DNA of 64,000 nucleotides from Glebionis coronaria (taxonomy: Eukaryota; Streptophyta; Magnoliopsida; Asterales; Asteraceae): NCBI GenBank assembly GCA_025667525.1, contig CM046881.1:27539580-27603579 (forward strand), in the 5' to 3' direction. The notes beneath the pieces were generated by a model, which had not been told where the DNA came from, did no database searches, and saw only the letters and a program-made list of their open reading frames with translations. The position numbers and the translations under genes are program-made. Positions 42,674 to 53,970 of this stretch are shown piece by piece; positions within the stretch are counted from its first letter, which is position 1, and the number at the start of each line of letters is the position of its first letter.

Positions 42674-45646
42674 TGTAACACCCCATTTTGGAAATGGAAA
42701 TATCACAGCAATTATGGCGTGTCATCAAAGCATACAAGGTAAAATGTCTAAACATTACTTGACCATATAAAGGAAAATACCGGAATCAAACATCGGTAGT
42801 CCAAAAGTAAAGCTCATCACATACAAACATAGTGTAGTAAAGGAAAAGGACGAAACAATGTCCAAAGCATAAGTATCATAAAGAAAGGAAATGCATAATG
42901 TAAAGAAGGCTAGACAGCTTCCAGTCCATATGCACGTACTCTTAGTGTCTACGAGCGTCCCTGAGTACCTGCCGTTTTGGGAACAGAGAAAAGGAAAACG
43001 GCTGAGCAATACGCTCAGTGCACTGATGTACAATAAAGCATGAATAGGATAAGCATATAACATAATAACAGCGGAAGAAACTAAGTCCCGAGTAACCTGG
43101 TTAAGTCTTAATAAAACTGGTTTTATAGTTTGAAAGTCTTATGTTTATCTTATAAAAACTGTTTGTCATAATTTACCATTTAGCCAATATAGGTCATGAA
43201 TATCCACCGTGCATGAATAATTGGAGGGGTGACCTCATCATGCAAATTAGAGGGGCTGCCTCTAATTTAATATATTGGTTTTATGGGTAGGAGGGGTCAG
43301 CTCCTTGTGAAGGATGCAAGGCACACACCACATTCACCATGTAATTCTGAATAAAAACGTGTAACTAGGATGCACCCATACGCCCCACATGATAAATATA
43401 AATAAGTAGCCAAAATTTAAGGGACGCCACGAGCAATCACTCCGCCGTGGTGAAGTCATAACATCAGTGCCTCTAATGTTATGGTTATAGTACCTCCATA
43501 ACTAGGTGAAACTGGTCATGCATGTATATGGCTATAGGTAATCATATTTAAAACATAAGCAATCAAACTCATACTTATACTACGGGAAAACAGTTGGCTG
43601 CATACGGGGAATCCTAAATAAGGAAAGAATGTCCATACTGAAAGGACGGGAATCCGTTCCTTATGTCCAGTGAACGAGAACGATGAACTGCGAGAATCCT
43701 ACTTCCGAAACACTAGTGCTACATAGATACGTACATGAAATAAGTATCTGCTTACTACATACATAGCTGGTTTTATATCACGTCTTAGCTTATTTTATGT
43801 GTTCTTACCATTTTACACTGTTTAAAGCCTTAAACTGTGTTAAATCTTATATTCTGCTTAATCTGATTAAGTATTTCTGGTATTTCATGTGTTATTATAC
43901 TTACTGTGTAATAATAAGTAACTTTCCAAAAATAGCAGGTTTCCTAAAATAGAAAGTTTCCAAAAATAGAAAGTTTCAAAAAATAGAAAGTTACCAAAAA
44001 TAGAAAGTTTCCAGAAATAGAAAGTTTCCAAAAATAGAAAGTTTCCAAAAATAGAAAGTCTCCAAAAATAGATTTACTGCTTAAAATAGATAAGTTTCTA
44101 AAAATAGAAAGTTTCCATAAATAGATTAGCTGCCTTAATTAAATAAGTTTCCATAAATAGATTAACTTGCTTAAATAAATAAGTTTCTAAAAATAGCTGG
44201 TTTCCATAAATAAAATAGATGCCTTATTTAGTTAAGTTTCTAAAAATAGAAAGTTTCCATAATTAGAAATAAGCTGGTTAAATAAGCTAAGTAAATAAGC
44301 CTAAGTGTTTTCATGATTATTTCCTAAGTCATATGATATATTATATAGTTTAATAATTATTTCATGTAATTTAATTAAACTATAGGTTATAATATTTAAT
44401 TAAAGTATGACATGTTTTTAATTAAATATATTAAATACTTAGGTTAAATATGTATTATTAAATATTAATAATATAACCTAAGTCATGTTTAATTAATTAA
44501 TTATCTCCATGTTTTTAAATAATTAATTAATTATAAGTCTTAATAATATAAATACTTAGGTTAAAAATAATTTCATGATTATTTATAATTAGTTAACCTA
44601 AGTCATGTTATTAAATTTATTACACCATTATTAATTTAATTTTAACCTAAGTTTATAACATAAACAACTAACATAATCATGATCCGGATCTAAGCCTAAA
44701 AACATGCACCAGATATGAAACAACACCGTACCCTGAACCAAATCGGGGTACCCCCTTGCTGCCGTGGGACCCACACGTACCAACCAAGACCAAAAAGGTG
44801 TTGGTGGTGGTCGGCTAAAACAAACCGAACCCCCTTGTGGTCGGTTGTACCTTGCGGCCCAAAACAAAACACCCCTTTGATCGACCCTTTGATTAATTAA
44901 TGATCAAAACATGTTAGATCTAGGTTTAATTAATGTGTTTTTATAAAAACATCACGTGTTCTTAATTAATAAAAGATTAATTAAAAAGAAAAACAAGTTA
45001 AAAAGGTTTTACCGTATTCGTGGATCAAGAGGGTGAAGAACAAACACGAACAACCAATAAATCAACAAGATCCAAGATCAAAATCACCTTCTATGGTGGT
45101 TTGTAGGTGGCGGCACAAAGAAGGAGAAAAGGGAGGGTTTTAGGTTTTTCCTGAAATCTTCTGTAAAGTAATTTTTGAGTAGTAAAAATTACTTAACCCC
45201 CTTTTAGTAAAATTGGTAATGGGCTTGGCCCATTACCCTCTTTTGGCCGCGGGTAGGGACTCCCTTTGTGGGGGTTCCCGTACCTCGTTTCGCGTCTTGT
45301 TATTTAATACACGTTTATGTTTAATTATGTTCGTGTTTTAAATGTTCTCGTTACGTAAATACCATACTCTTATATATTTAATTACACTCGTATTAAATAT
45401 ATATACGTAATTAATAATAGCTCGTGTTTTAATTACGCTCATGATTTCGTGATTGTATGTTCGTGATTAATTATTGCTAAATAATTGTTACGTGATTGTG
45501 CAAATAAAATACTTATCGTGTTCTAACACGTACGTAATACATAAACTCCTAACACGAAATCGTAATCATGCTATATTAGCAAAGTTTTTAACTAGTATGT
45601 ACGATCCTAAGGGTACTATGCATGGTAAAAGCATGCGGGTTTTACA
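42674..45646 (-). repeat. G3 3' LTR (left copy)
   Basis: 2,973 bp, related to the G1 LTR. It contains nine units of the 17-bp minisatellite (43923-44075) and AT-rich TTAATTAA stretches (44330-44640). Confidence 0.9.
43923..44075. repeat. 17-bp minisatellite in the G3 left LTR
   Basis: Nine units of TTTCCAAAAATAGAAAG with point variants. The right LTR has ten units (52227-52396). Confidence 0.85.
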
Positions 45647-45668
45647 ACTCTTCCCCCCTAAAAAGAAT
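45647..45668 (-). promoter_or_regulatory. G3 polypurine tract
   Basis: TTTTTAGGGGGGAAGAGT on the minus strand, directly before TGTAAAACCC. It is preceded by the CGGGGACGAATTATTC block shared with G1 and G2. Confidence 0.85.
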
Positions 45669-45734
45669 AATTCGTCCCCGAATTATAGATAAAGTAAACT
45701 GGAAAAGAAGAACATACCCGAATTCAAAATATGA

Positions 45735-47001
45735 AATGAGGGTAAGAAGTCCAGATAGACTCCTCTGTTTCCCATGTGGCTTCCCGCTCGGTATGATCCC
45801 TCTATAGAATTTTGACGAATGGAATCGTCTTCTTTCTCATGACTCGTTCTTGCCTGTCAAGAACTCGTTCGGGTTCTTCTATAAAAGTGAGATCTTCACG
45901 AATCTGTTCCAGTGGATACTGAACCATGTGAAGGGGATGATATTGATACCCTCTGAGTAAGGACACATGAAACACATTGTGCACATGCGAAAGCTGCGGA
46001 GGTAACGCCAATCGGTAAGATACTTCACCGACTCGTTCAATGATATCAAACGGTCCGATGAAACGAGGACTGAGCTTCCCTTTAATCCCGAAGCGTCTAA
46101 CACCACGTGCCGGCGAAACCTTAAGGAAGACGTGATCTCCTACGTTAAAGTGTAAATCCCTACGATGCTTGTCGGCGTAACTCTTTTGACGTGACCGTGC
46201 CTCCTGAATCTTCTGCCTAGCTACTGTGATCTTCTCGTTTGTCATCTCTATGATTTCTGGTCCTTCGAGTGTTCGCTCGCCAACCTGATCCCAGCAGATT
46301 GGGGCGCGACACTTTCTGCCATACAACATCTCAAATGGAGCACACTTGATTCTCGCGTGCCAGCTGTTGTTGTACGCACACTCCACCAAACAGATGTATT
46401 CGTCCCAATCACCCGTCCATTCCAACGCACATGACCTCAACATATCTTCCAATGTCTGAATGGTTCGCTCTGACTGTCCGTCCGTTTGAGGATGAAAAGC
46501 CGTGCTAAGCTTAAGTTGTGTTCCCCAAGCTTTCTGCAGACTTTTCCAAAAGCGCGAAGTGAATCGAGGATCTCTGTCTGAGACGATGCTGGATGGTGCA
46601 CCGTGGAGTCTCATGATCTCTCGTCTATACGTATCTGCGAGTTTACTTACCGGATCTTCCTTGCGGATCAGTAAGAAATGAGCTGATTTGGTAAGTCGAT
46701 CAACGATAACCCAAATTGCATCGTGCTTCCTTTTGGTAGGCGGAAAGCCGGTAACAAAATCCATGGTGATTTTATCCCACTTCCACTTTGGAATGTCTAA
46801 CGGTTGAAGGAGACCGCCAGATCGCTGATGCTCGATCTTAACCTGCTGGCAGGTAAGACATTTGGAGACGTAAGTGGCCACATCCTGCTTCATACCACTC
46901 CACCAAAAGTACTGCTTGATGTCATGGTACATTTTAGTTAAACCAGGATGTATCGAGAATGGGGAGCTATGAGCTTCTGCTAGCAAAGCTTCCCGGAGTT
47001 C
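45735..47001 (-). pseudogene. pol: G3 pol: integrase with chromodomain
   Basis: The zinc domain is HSSPFSIHPG...CLTCQQVK. The core has the catalytic aspartates in TMDFVTGFP and IVSDRDPRF and the glutamate in QTDGQSERTIQTLEDML. The tail has KSYADKHRRDLHFNVGDHVFLKVSPARGV-type motifs, then LSHVHNVFHVSLL. The chromodomain starts LTFIEEPERVLDRQ and continues after an in-frame TAG (45804-45802) as an EREATWETEE-type end, which stops near 45735. Chromodomains guide integration to heterochromatin in this family. A TAA at 47004-47002 separates this part in frame from RNase H. Domain order and catalytic residues are complete. Confidence 0.9.
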
Positions 47002-47475
47002 TTAGTCGTCAGGAACACAAAGTCTAGTGCCCTGCCATACGATATCATCTGCATCTACTCTGAATTCTGTCTGCTTCTCCAAATTCTGAACTATCGCCCA
47101 TAATTCTCTGTCATCCTTCTGAGCTTCCTTAATCTTAGATAGTAACTCGGGTTCTACTCTAAGATTAGCCCAGTAACCGTGCTGTCCACGTACCATGATC
47201 TCGATGTCTAGTCGCTCCAAGTCTCTTATGATTTCCTCTTCGATTCTAATGCTGTTGATCATTCCGGACTTCCTGCTAAGGGCATCTGCTACTACATTTG
47301 CCTTTCCGGGATGATACTGAAGATTAATGTCATAATCCTTCAACAGCTCTAACCATCTTCTCTGCCTCATGTTCAATTCACGTTGAGTGAAGATATACTT
47401 CAAGCTCTTGTGGTCCGTGAAAATGTCACATGATTCTCCATATAAGTAGTGTCTCCATATCTTCAATGCAAACAC
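47002..47475 (-). pseudogene. pol: G3 pol: RNase H C-terminus and connector
   Basis: [30 protein letters not shown] is the second half of RNase H, and [17 protein letters not shown] its typical end. A charged connector and the start of the integrase zinc region (GTRLCVPDD) follow. The frame differs from the RT part because one base is missing near 47488. It ends with an in-frame TAA at 47004-47002. Confidence 0.9.
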
Positions 47476-49351
47476 GACTGCAGCAAGTCTAGATCGTACG
47501 TGGGGTAATTCTCTTCATAAGGCTTAAGCTGTTGTGAAGTGTACGCGATCACTTTCCCATGTTGCATGAGAACACAGCCAAGTCCCTTCCCTGATGCATC
47601 GCTGTAGATTTGAAATCCACTCGTACTAGATGGTAGAGTAAGAATAGGTGCAGAAACTAGCTTCTGCTTCAGGTCTTCAAAGCTCTTCTCTCGATCTTTA
47701 GTCCAGACGAATTTCTCCCCTTTCCGCATCAGTTTGGTCAATGGTAGTGCTAAGCGGGAAAAGTTCTCCACGAACCTACGGTAATAGCCAGCTAAGCCTA
47801 AGAAACTGCAGACTTCCGTCACTGATGTCGGCCTTGGCCACTTAGTGATGGCCTCAACCTTCGTTGGATCCATAGTGATTCCTTCTGCTGATACAGTGTG
47901 ACCTAAGAATGCCACCTTGTCTAACCAGAACTCACACTTGGAGAATTTAGCATACAGCTGCTTCTGACGAAGAATCTGTAGTACTATACGAAGATGGTCT
48001 TCGTGTTCCTCCTTGGACTTAGAGAAAATCAGGATGTCATCGATGAAAACAATGACGAATTTGTCCAGAAATTCATGGAAGATTCTGTTCATCAGATCCA
48101 TGAACACTGCTGGAGCATTGGTCAGGCCAAATGGCATAACTACAAACTCGTAGTGGCCATAACGAGTACGAAAGGCAGTCTTAGCGATATCCTGCTCCTT
48201 GACTCGTAACTGATGATAGCCTGACCTAAGATCGATCTTGGAGAAGTGTTTGGCCCCTTGGAGTTGGTCAAACAGATCGTCAATGTGTGGCAGTGGATAC
48301 CTATTCTGAATGGTAATCTTGTTGAGCTCGCGATAGTCTATGCAAAGATGCATACTGTCGTCCTTCTTCTTAACAAACAAAACTGGTGCGCCCCATGGAG
48401 ATGCGCTCGGTCGAATGAAACCTCGTTCGAGAAGTTCTTGCAGTTGATCCTTCAGCTCCTTCAGCTCTATGGGAGCCATGCGATAAGGAGCCTTGGAGAT
48501 TGGTTCAGCTCCTGGAACCAGCTCGATACTGAATTCCACTTCTCGTGCAGGTGGTATGCCCGGAAGTTCTGCTGGAAACACGTCTTGGAATTCCGACACT
48601 ATTGGTTGATCCTGAATCGATGGAGATTCAGCATCCATGTCGTGAACCGTAGCTAGATAACCCTCGCAGCCATGTGACAGTAGTGCACGCGCTTGCAGGG
48701 TGGATATGATTTGTACAGACCGTCCGGGTATGAACCCATTATGAATGTACTCTGGTGCATTGACATCACTGAATATAACTCGATATGAATGGCAGTCTAT
48801 AGTAGCATGATATTTGGATAGCCAATCCATGCCCAAAATCATGTCGAAGTCATTCATGTCCAGCGGAAGTACGTCGACAGGTCGAACCTTATCATCAAAT
48901 TCTAGGGGAAGACTCTTGTATACATGGGTGATTAATACAGAGTCCCTCAAAGGCGTGGAAATAGTAAGCCTATTTTCTAGTGGCAAGGGAGGCATCCTAA
49001 TGTTCTTAGCATAAGCAGTAGAAATAACCGAGTGAGTAGCACCCGTATCGAAAAGAACACATGCATCGCGACCATACATATACAAGATTCCAGTGATGGT
49101 ACCTGTAGACTTGTTGGCCTGGTCTCGAGATGTCGTGTAGACACGCCCGGCAGTAGGAGACGGCTTGGTATCAGCATGTCCCGATGTACCCTCCATCTCG
49201 CCCTTACGGCAATCCTTCATAATATGGCCAGGAAGACCACACTTGAAGCACGCATCAGTATTACGGCGACATGGTCCTGGGTGCCTACGGTGGCAAGTAG
49301 AGCAAAGAGGATGAGTGTATCCTCCAGCAGGTGCTCTGGCTGGCTGAGGAC
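47463..49351 (-). pseudogene. pol: G3 exon 4: zinc knuckles, protease, RT, RNase H start
   Basis: The frame is open from 49351, in phase with the preceding exon. Two zinc motifs come first ([12 protein letters not shown] near 49295, [14 protein letters not shown] near 49245). The protease signature is [13 protein letters not shown]. The RT has [41 protein letters not shown] and the catalytic FIDD (residues 392-395 counted from the Met at 49220; FIDD instead of the common YVDD/FVDD). RNase H starts with [10 protein letters not shown]. The frame is lost near 47488 by one missing base and ends at 47463. This is the best preserved pol in the window. Confidence 0.9.
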
Positions 49352-49424
49352 CTGATAAAACATTTTACATGAGACATAATAGTTGGGTACAATGAACGAA
49401 GCGGATAATCGTAAGATTGAGTAC
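49352..49424 (-). other. G3 gag intron-like segment 3 (73 nt)
   Basis: It begins GTACTCAATC after ATCACTG and ends TTTTATCAG. It is T/A-rich and contains stops. Removing it joins a G to GT, giving a Gly codon and a continuous frame into the zinc knuckles. Confidence 0.7.
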
Positions 49425-49503
49425 CAGTGATAGCTGGACGGCTAGGCTGCGAACCTCTCTGGTTCTGGTCCCTACCGTTTCCATGGTTCCTGGTAGAATT
49501 TTG
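49425..49503 (-). CDS. gag: G3 gag exon 3
   Basis: 79 nt encoding a Gln/Asn/Arg/Ser-rich peptide (QNSTRNHGNGRDQNQRG...). The composition is that of the disordered Gag tail before the zinc knuckle. It runs out of frame into stops on both sides unless the neighbouring intron-like segments are removed. Confidence 0.65.
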
Positions 49504-49563
49504 CTAGAGTGTCAGAATATGAGTTATAACATAAAACATAAGAAATTTCGTAAGTATTAAGAC
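49504..49563 (-). other. G3 gag intron-like segment 2 (60 nt)
   Basis: It begins GTCTTAATAC after CAACAGCAG and ends GACACTCTAG. It is AT-rich. It is short for a plant intron, and joining exons 2 and 3 needs a one-base shift, probably an indel within exon 2 (a CAG-repeat stretch). Confidence 0.55.
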
Positions 49564-49712
49564 CTGCTGTTGCTGGATTGCCGGCGTTGTTACGGTAATT
49601 GTCATTACCGCCACGCCTATCCGTAGCAGATCGGTCATTAGTCTGACCATTTCCCTTGGGCTGATGAGGCTGCTGCTGAGTAGCCGGCTGAGACCGGTCC
49701 CCAGTTTTTTGT
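49564..49712 (-). CDS. gag: G3 gag exon 2
   Basis: 149 nt encoding a Gln/Asn/Arg/Gly-rich peptide (QKTGDRSQPATQQQ, NDRSATDRRGG). It follows exon 1 in phase once segment 1 is removed. Similar peptides survive in the same place in G1 and G2. Confidence 0.7.
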
Positions 49713-49794
49713 CTGGAAGATACATTTAAAGAGATGAATAATTGACATATGGAAGATATACGGATTAATCACCGCTTGAATATGAAGGTTTTAC
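49713..49794 (-). other. G3 gag intron-like segment 1 (82 nt)
   Basis: It begins GTAAAACC after GACAAGAG and ends with a pyrimidine-rich TATCTTCCAG. If it is not removed, the first intron bases create an immediate stop (AGG TAA), giving a free-standing Gag. Removal keeps the frame open into exon 2. Confidence 0.72.
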
Positions 49795-50522
49795 CTCTTG
49801 TCGGGTCTTTCAGCTTCCCCGAACTCATCCCTCTCCTGTAGCATCTCCAGTTTCCGTGCTGCATCGGCCACTTGTGCTACAGTATTGAACGTAGCACACA
49901 CCAGATTGTTTGCGACCGATGTGCGAAGAGCCCATCTAAAGTGATGTGGCTGCTCTTCTGGAGTACCTGCTGTCGCACCAAGGTAACCAGCCAAGCGAAG
50001 AAAGCGCTGCATAAACTCGTTGCTATTCTCCCCAGCTCTCTGACGGATCCCATGGTACTCTCTCTTGAGTTTGTCCTGCTCAGCCTTGGGAAAGAACTGC
50101 TCCATCACCCTGTCCTTGAACTGAGCCCAAGTCAAACCAGCAACCCACTCATCACCACCTTCAGATTGCATCAAAGCTAACCACCAGTTAAGTACATCAT
50201 CTTCGAACCGATAGCATGCCAACCTTGCCTTGTATGCGGGGTCACATCCCATAGCGTTGAAGATCTTCTCAATGTGAGCCAACCAGCTTTCAGCATCGTT
50301 GGGGCTATCTGTCTTCTCAAAAGCTCGAGGGCGGAGCTTGTTGAATCTCTCCAGCCATACTGCTAATGTCACTAGAGGAGGAGGAGGAGGTGCCTGATTC
50401 TGCTGCTGATTGTTGGCAGCTTGGACCTCAGCACGGATGTCATTCCTCAGTTGAGGAAGCAAGGCTTGCATGGCAGCCTGAATTGCAGCATTGAGCTGCT
50501 CCTGTTCGCGTGTGAGAACCAT
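49795..50522 (-). CDS. gag: G3 gag exon 1: capsid
   Basis: ATG at 50522 (MVLTREQEQLNAAIQ). The start is chosen as the first ATG of a frame open for 243 codons. The body is the retrotransposon Gag domain: WLERFNKLRPRAFE, ESWLAHIEKIFNAMGC, ARLACYRFEDDVLNWW, FKDRVMEQFFP and EFMQRFLRLAGYLG. Capsid proteins of this kind form the cytoplasmic particle holding RNA and Pol. The frame has no internal stop, so this exon may still be translatable. It ends two bases into a codon at a GT, with a stop directly behind. Confidence 0.87.
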
Positions 50523-50686
50523 CTGACAGTATAACAATAAAACATATGATTAAACAGTTCAAAACATAAAATATAAAATATATACATAAAAAAAATTTAT
50601 ACTAAAAATTTCACGAGAAAAATTTTATGCAAGAAAATTTTTGTACGAATGCATGATGCAGTTTTATGAAAACTTTGGATGCTCGA

Positions 50687-50755
50687 GAGTGAACGCCTCT
50701 GGTCAGTTCACTCAAAACAAAAGATATATCGAGGGGACGCCTATGGGTCGGTCCC
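50687..50755 (-). promoter_or_regulatory. G3 leader hairpins with conserved loop
   Basis: In RNA sense (minus strand): 50713-50687 has stem GAGTGAAC/GTTCACTC and loop TGACCAGAGGC. 50755-50734 has stem GGGAC/GTCCC and loop CGACCCATAGGC. They match the G1 and G2 hairpins. Just nearer the primer-binding site (50825-50784) lies a GACTAAGTA...TATTTAGTC stem enclosing GGTTGG/CTGACC. Confidence 0.8.
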
Positions 50756-50962
50756 AAATCTAAAAGTTTCGATAAAACACATGCGACTAAATAGGGTCAG
50801 TCCTGTACCAACCATTACTTAGTCAAAAACCCTATAACAATGACATATATATGTATGCTTAAAAATGATGAATGCATGAAAACAACTGTCAGTTCTAGGA
50901 AGACCGTAGTGACTACCCACTAATCACAGGTCATATTTGAGAGCCTACAGGTCGAAGCCTTG

Positions 50963-50974
50963 GCTCTAATACCA
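50963..50974 (-). promoter_or_regulatory. G3 primer-binding site (one mismatch)
   Basis: TGGTATTAGAGC on the minus strand, with C to T against the usual TGGTATCAGAGC. Confidence 0.85.
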
Positions 50975-50978
50975 TAAT

Positions 50979-53965
50979 AGTAACACCCCATTTTGGAAAT
51001 GGAAATATCACAGCAATTATGGCGTGCATCAAAGCATACAAGGTAAAATGTCTAAACATTACTTGACCATATAAAGGAAAATACCGGAATCAAACATCGG
51101 TAGTCCAAAAGTAAAGCTCATCACACACAAACATAGTATAGTAAAGGAAAAGGACGAAACAATGTCCAAAGCATAAGTATCATAAAGAAAGGAAATGCAT
51201 AATGTAAAGAAGGCTAGACAGCTTCCAGTCCATATGCACGTACACTTAGTGTCTACGAGCGTCCCCGAGTACCTGCCGTTTTGGGAACATAGAAAAGGAA
51301 AACGACTGAGCAATACGCTCAGTGCACGGATGTACAATAAAGCATGAATAGGATAAGCATATAACATAATAACAGCGGAAGAAACTAAGTCCCGAGTAAC
51401 CTGGTTAAGTCTTAATAAAACTGGTTTTATAGTTTGAAAGTCTTATGTTTATCTTATAAAAACTGTTTGTCATATTTTACCATTTAGCCAATATAGGTCA
51501 TGAATATCCACCATGCATGAATAATTGGAGGGGTGACCTCATCATGCAAATTAGAGGGGCTGCATCTAATTTAATATACTGGTTTTATGGGTAGGAGGGA
51601 TCAGCTCCTTGTGAAGGATGCAAGGCACACACCACATTCACCATGTAATCCTGAATAAAAACGTGTAACTAGGATGCACCCATACGCCCCACATGATAAA
51701 TATAAATAAGTGGCCAAAACTGAAGGGACGCCACGAGCAATCACTCCGCCGTGGTGAAGTCATAACATCAGTGCCTCTAATGTTATGGTTATGGTACCTC
51801 CATAACTAGGTGAAACTGGTCATGCATGTATATGGCTATAGGTAATCATATTTAAAACATAAGCAATCAAAATCATACTTATACTACGGGAAAACAGCTG
51901 GCTGCATACGGGGAATCCTAAATAAGGAAAGAATGTCCATACTGAAAGGACGGGAATCCGTACCTTATGTCCAGTGAACGAGAACGATGAACTGCGAGAA
52001 TCCTACTTCCGAAACACTAGTGCTACATAGATACGTACATGAAATAAGTATCTACTTACTACATACATAGCTGGTTTTATATCACGTCTTAGCTTATTTT
52101 ATGTGTTCTTACCATTTTACACTGTTTAAAGCCTTAAACTGTGTTAAATCTTATATTCTGCTTAATCTGATTAAGTATTTCTGGTATTTCATGTGTTATT
52201 ATACTTACTGTGTAATAATACGTAACTTTCCAAAAATAGCAGGTTTCCTAAAATAGAAAGTTTCCAAAAATAGAAAGTTTCCAAAAATAGAAAGTTTCCA
52301 AAAATAGAAAGTTACCAAAAATTGAAAGTTTCCAAAAATAGAAAGTTTCCAAAAATAGAAAGTTTCCAAAAATAGAAAGTCTCCAAAAATAGATTTACTG
52401 CTTAAAATAGATAAGTTTCTAAAAATAGAAAGTTTCCATAAATAGATTAGCTGCCTTAATTAAATAAGTTTCCATAAATAGATTAACTGCCTTAAATAAA
52501 TAAGTTTCTAAAAATAGCTGGTTTCCATAAATAAAATAGCTGCCTTATTTAATTAAGTTTCTAAAAATAGAAAGTTTCCATAATTAGAAATAAGCTGGTT
52601 AAATAAGCTAAGTAAATAAGCCTAAGTGTTTTCATGATTATTTCCTAAGTCATATGATATATTATATAGTTTAATAATTATTTCATGTAATTTAATTAAA
52701 CTATAAGTTATAATATTTAATTAAAGTATGACATGTTTTTAATTAAATATATTAAATACTTAGGTTAAATATGTATTATTAAATATTAATAATATAACCT
52801 AAGTCATGTTTAATTAATTAATTATATCCATGTTTTTAAATAATTAATTAATTATAAGTCTTAATAATATAAATACTTAGGTTAAAATAATTTCATGATC
52901 ATTTATAATTAGTTAACCTGAGTCATGTTATTAAATTAATTACACCATTATTAATTTAATTTTAACCTAAGTTTATAACATAAACAACTAACATAATCAT
53001 GATCCGGATCTAAGCCTAAAAACATGCACCAGATATGAAACAACACCGTACCCCGAACCAAATCGGGGTACCCCCTTGCTGCCGTGGGACCCACACACAC
53101 CAACCAAGACCAAAAAGGTCTTGGTGGTGGTCGGCTAAAACAAACTGAACCCCCTTGGGGTCGGTTGTACCTTGCGGCCCAAAAAAAACACCCCTTTGAT
53201 CGACCCTTTGATTAATTAATGATCAAAACATGTTAGATCTAGGTTTAATTAATGTGTTTTTATAAAAACATCACGTGTTCTTAATCAATAAAAGATTAAT
53301 TAAAAAGAAAAACAAGTTAAAAAGGTTTTATCGTATTCGTGGATCAAGAGGGTGAAGAACAAACACGAACAACCAATAAATCAACAAGATCCAAGATCAA
53401 AATCACCGTCTATGGTGGTTTGTAGGTGGCGGCACAAAGAAGGAGGAAAGGGAGGGTTTTAGGTTTTTCCTGAAATCTTCTGTAAAGTAATTTTTGAGTA
53501 GTAAAAATTACTTAACCCCCTTTTAGTAAAATTGGTAATGGGCTTGGTCCATTACCCTCTTTTGGCCGCGGGTAGGGACTCCCTTTGTGGGGGTTCCCGT
53601 ACCTCGTTTCGCGTCTTGTTATTTAATACACGTTTATGTTTAATTATGTTCGTGTTTTAAATGTTCTCGTTACGTAAATACCATACTCTTATATATTTAA
53701 TTACGCTCGTATTAAATATATATACGTAATTAATAATAGCTCGTATTTTAATTACGCTCGTGATTTCGTGATTGTATGCTCGTGATTAATTATTGCTAAA
53801 TAATTATTACGTGATCGTGCAAATAAAATACTTATCGTGTTCTAACACGTACATAATACATAAACTCCTAACACGAAATCGTAATCATGCTATATTAGGA
53901 AAGTTTTTAACTAGTACGTACGATCCTATGGGTACTATGCATGGTAAAAGCATGCGGGTTTTACA
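50979..53965 (-). repeat. G3 5' LTR (right copy)
   Basis: 2,987 bp. Its first base in plus coordinates is mutated (AGTAACACC for TGTAACACC). It holds ten 17-bp units at 52227-52396. Confidence 0.9.
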
Positions 53966-53970
53966 AGGGT

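Larger units (their letters stand above)
42674..53965 (-). mobile_element. Gypsy element G3 (Tekay-type chromovirus), nearly intact, 11,292 bp
   Basis: LTRs are 42674-45646 and 50979-53965. The right duplication AGGGT (53966-53970) matches the empty site in the D 3' LTR (59036-59040). On the minus strand: 5' LTR, primer-binding site with one mismatch, leader hairpins, gag with three intron-like gaps, two zinc knuckles, protease, RT, RNase H, integrase and a C-terminal chromodomain. The chromodomain and the integrase tail wording point to the Tekay/Del branch. Only three lesions are seen in pol. Confidence 0.92.

Noticed and set aside
48246..48656. 136-codon frame on the plus strand in the G3 region
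   Set aside because: Antisense shadow of the G3 RT, which is unmistakable on the other strand.
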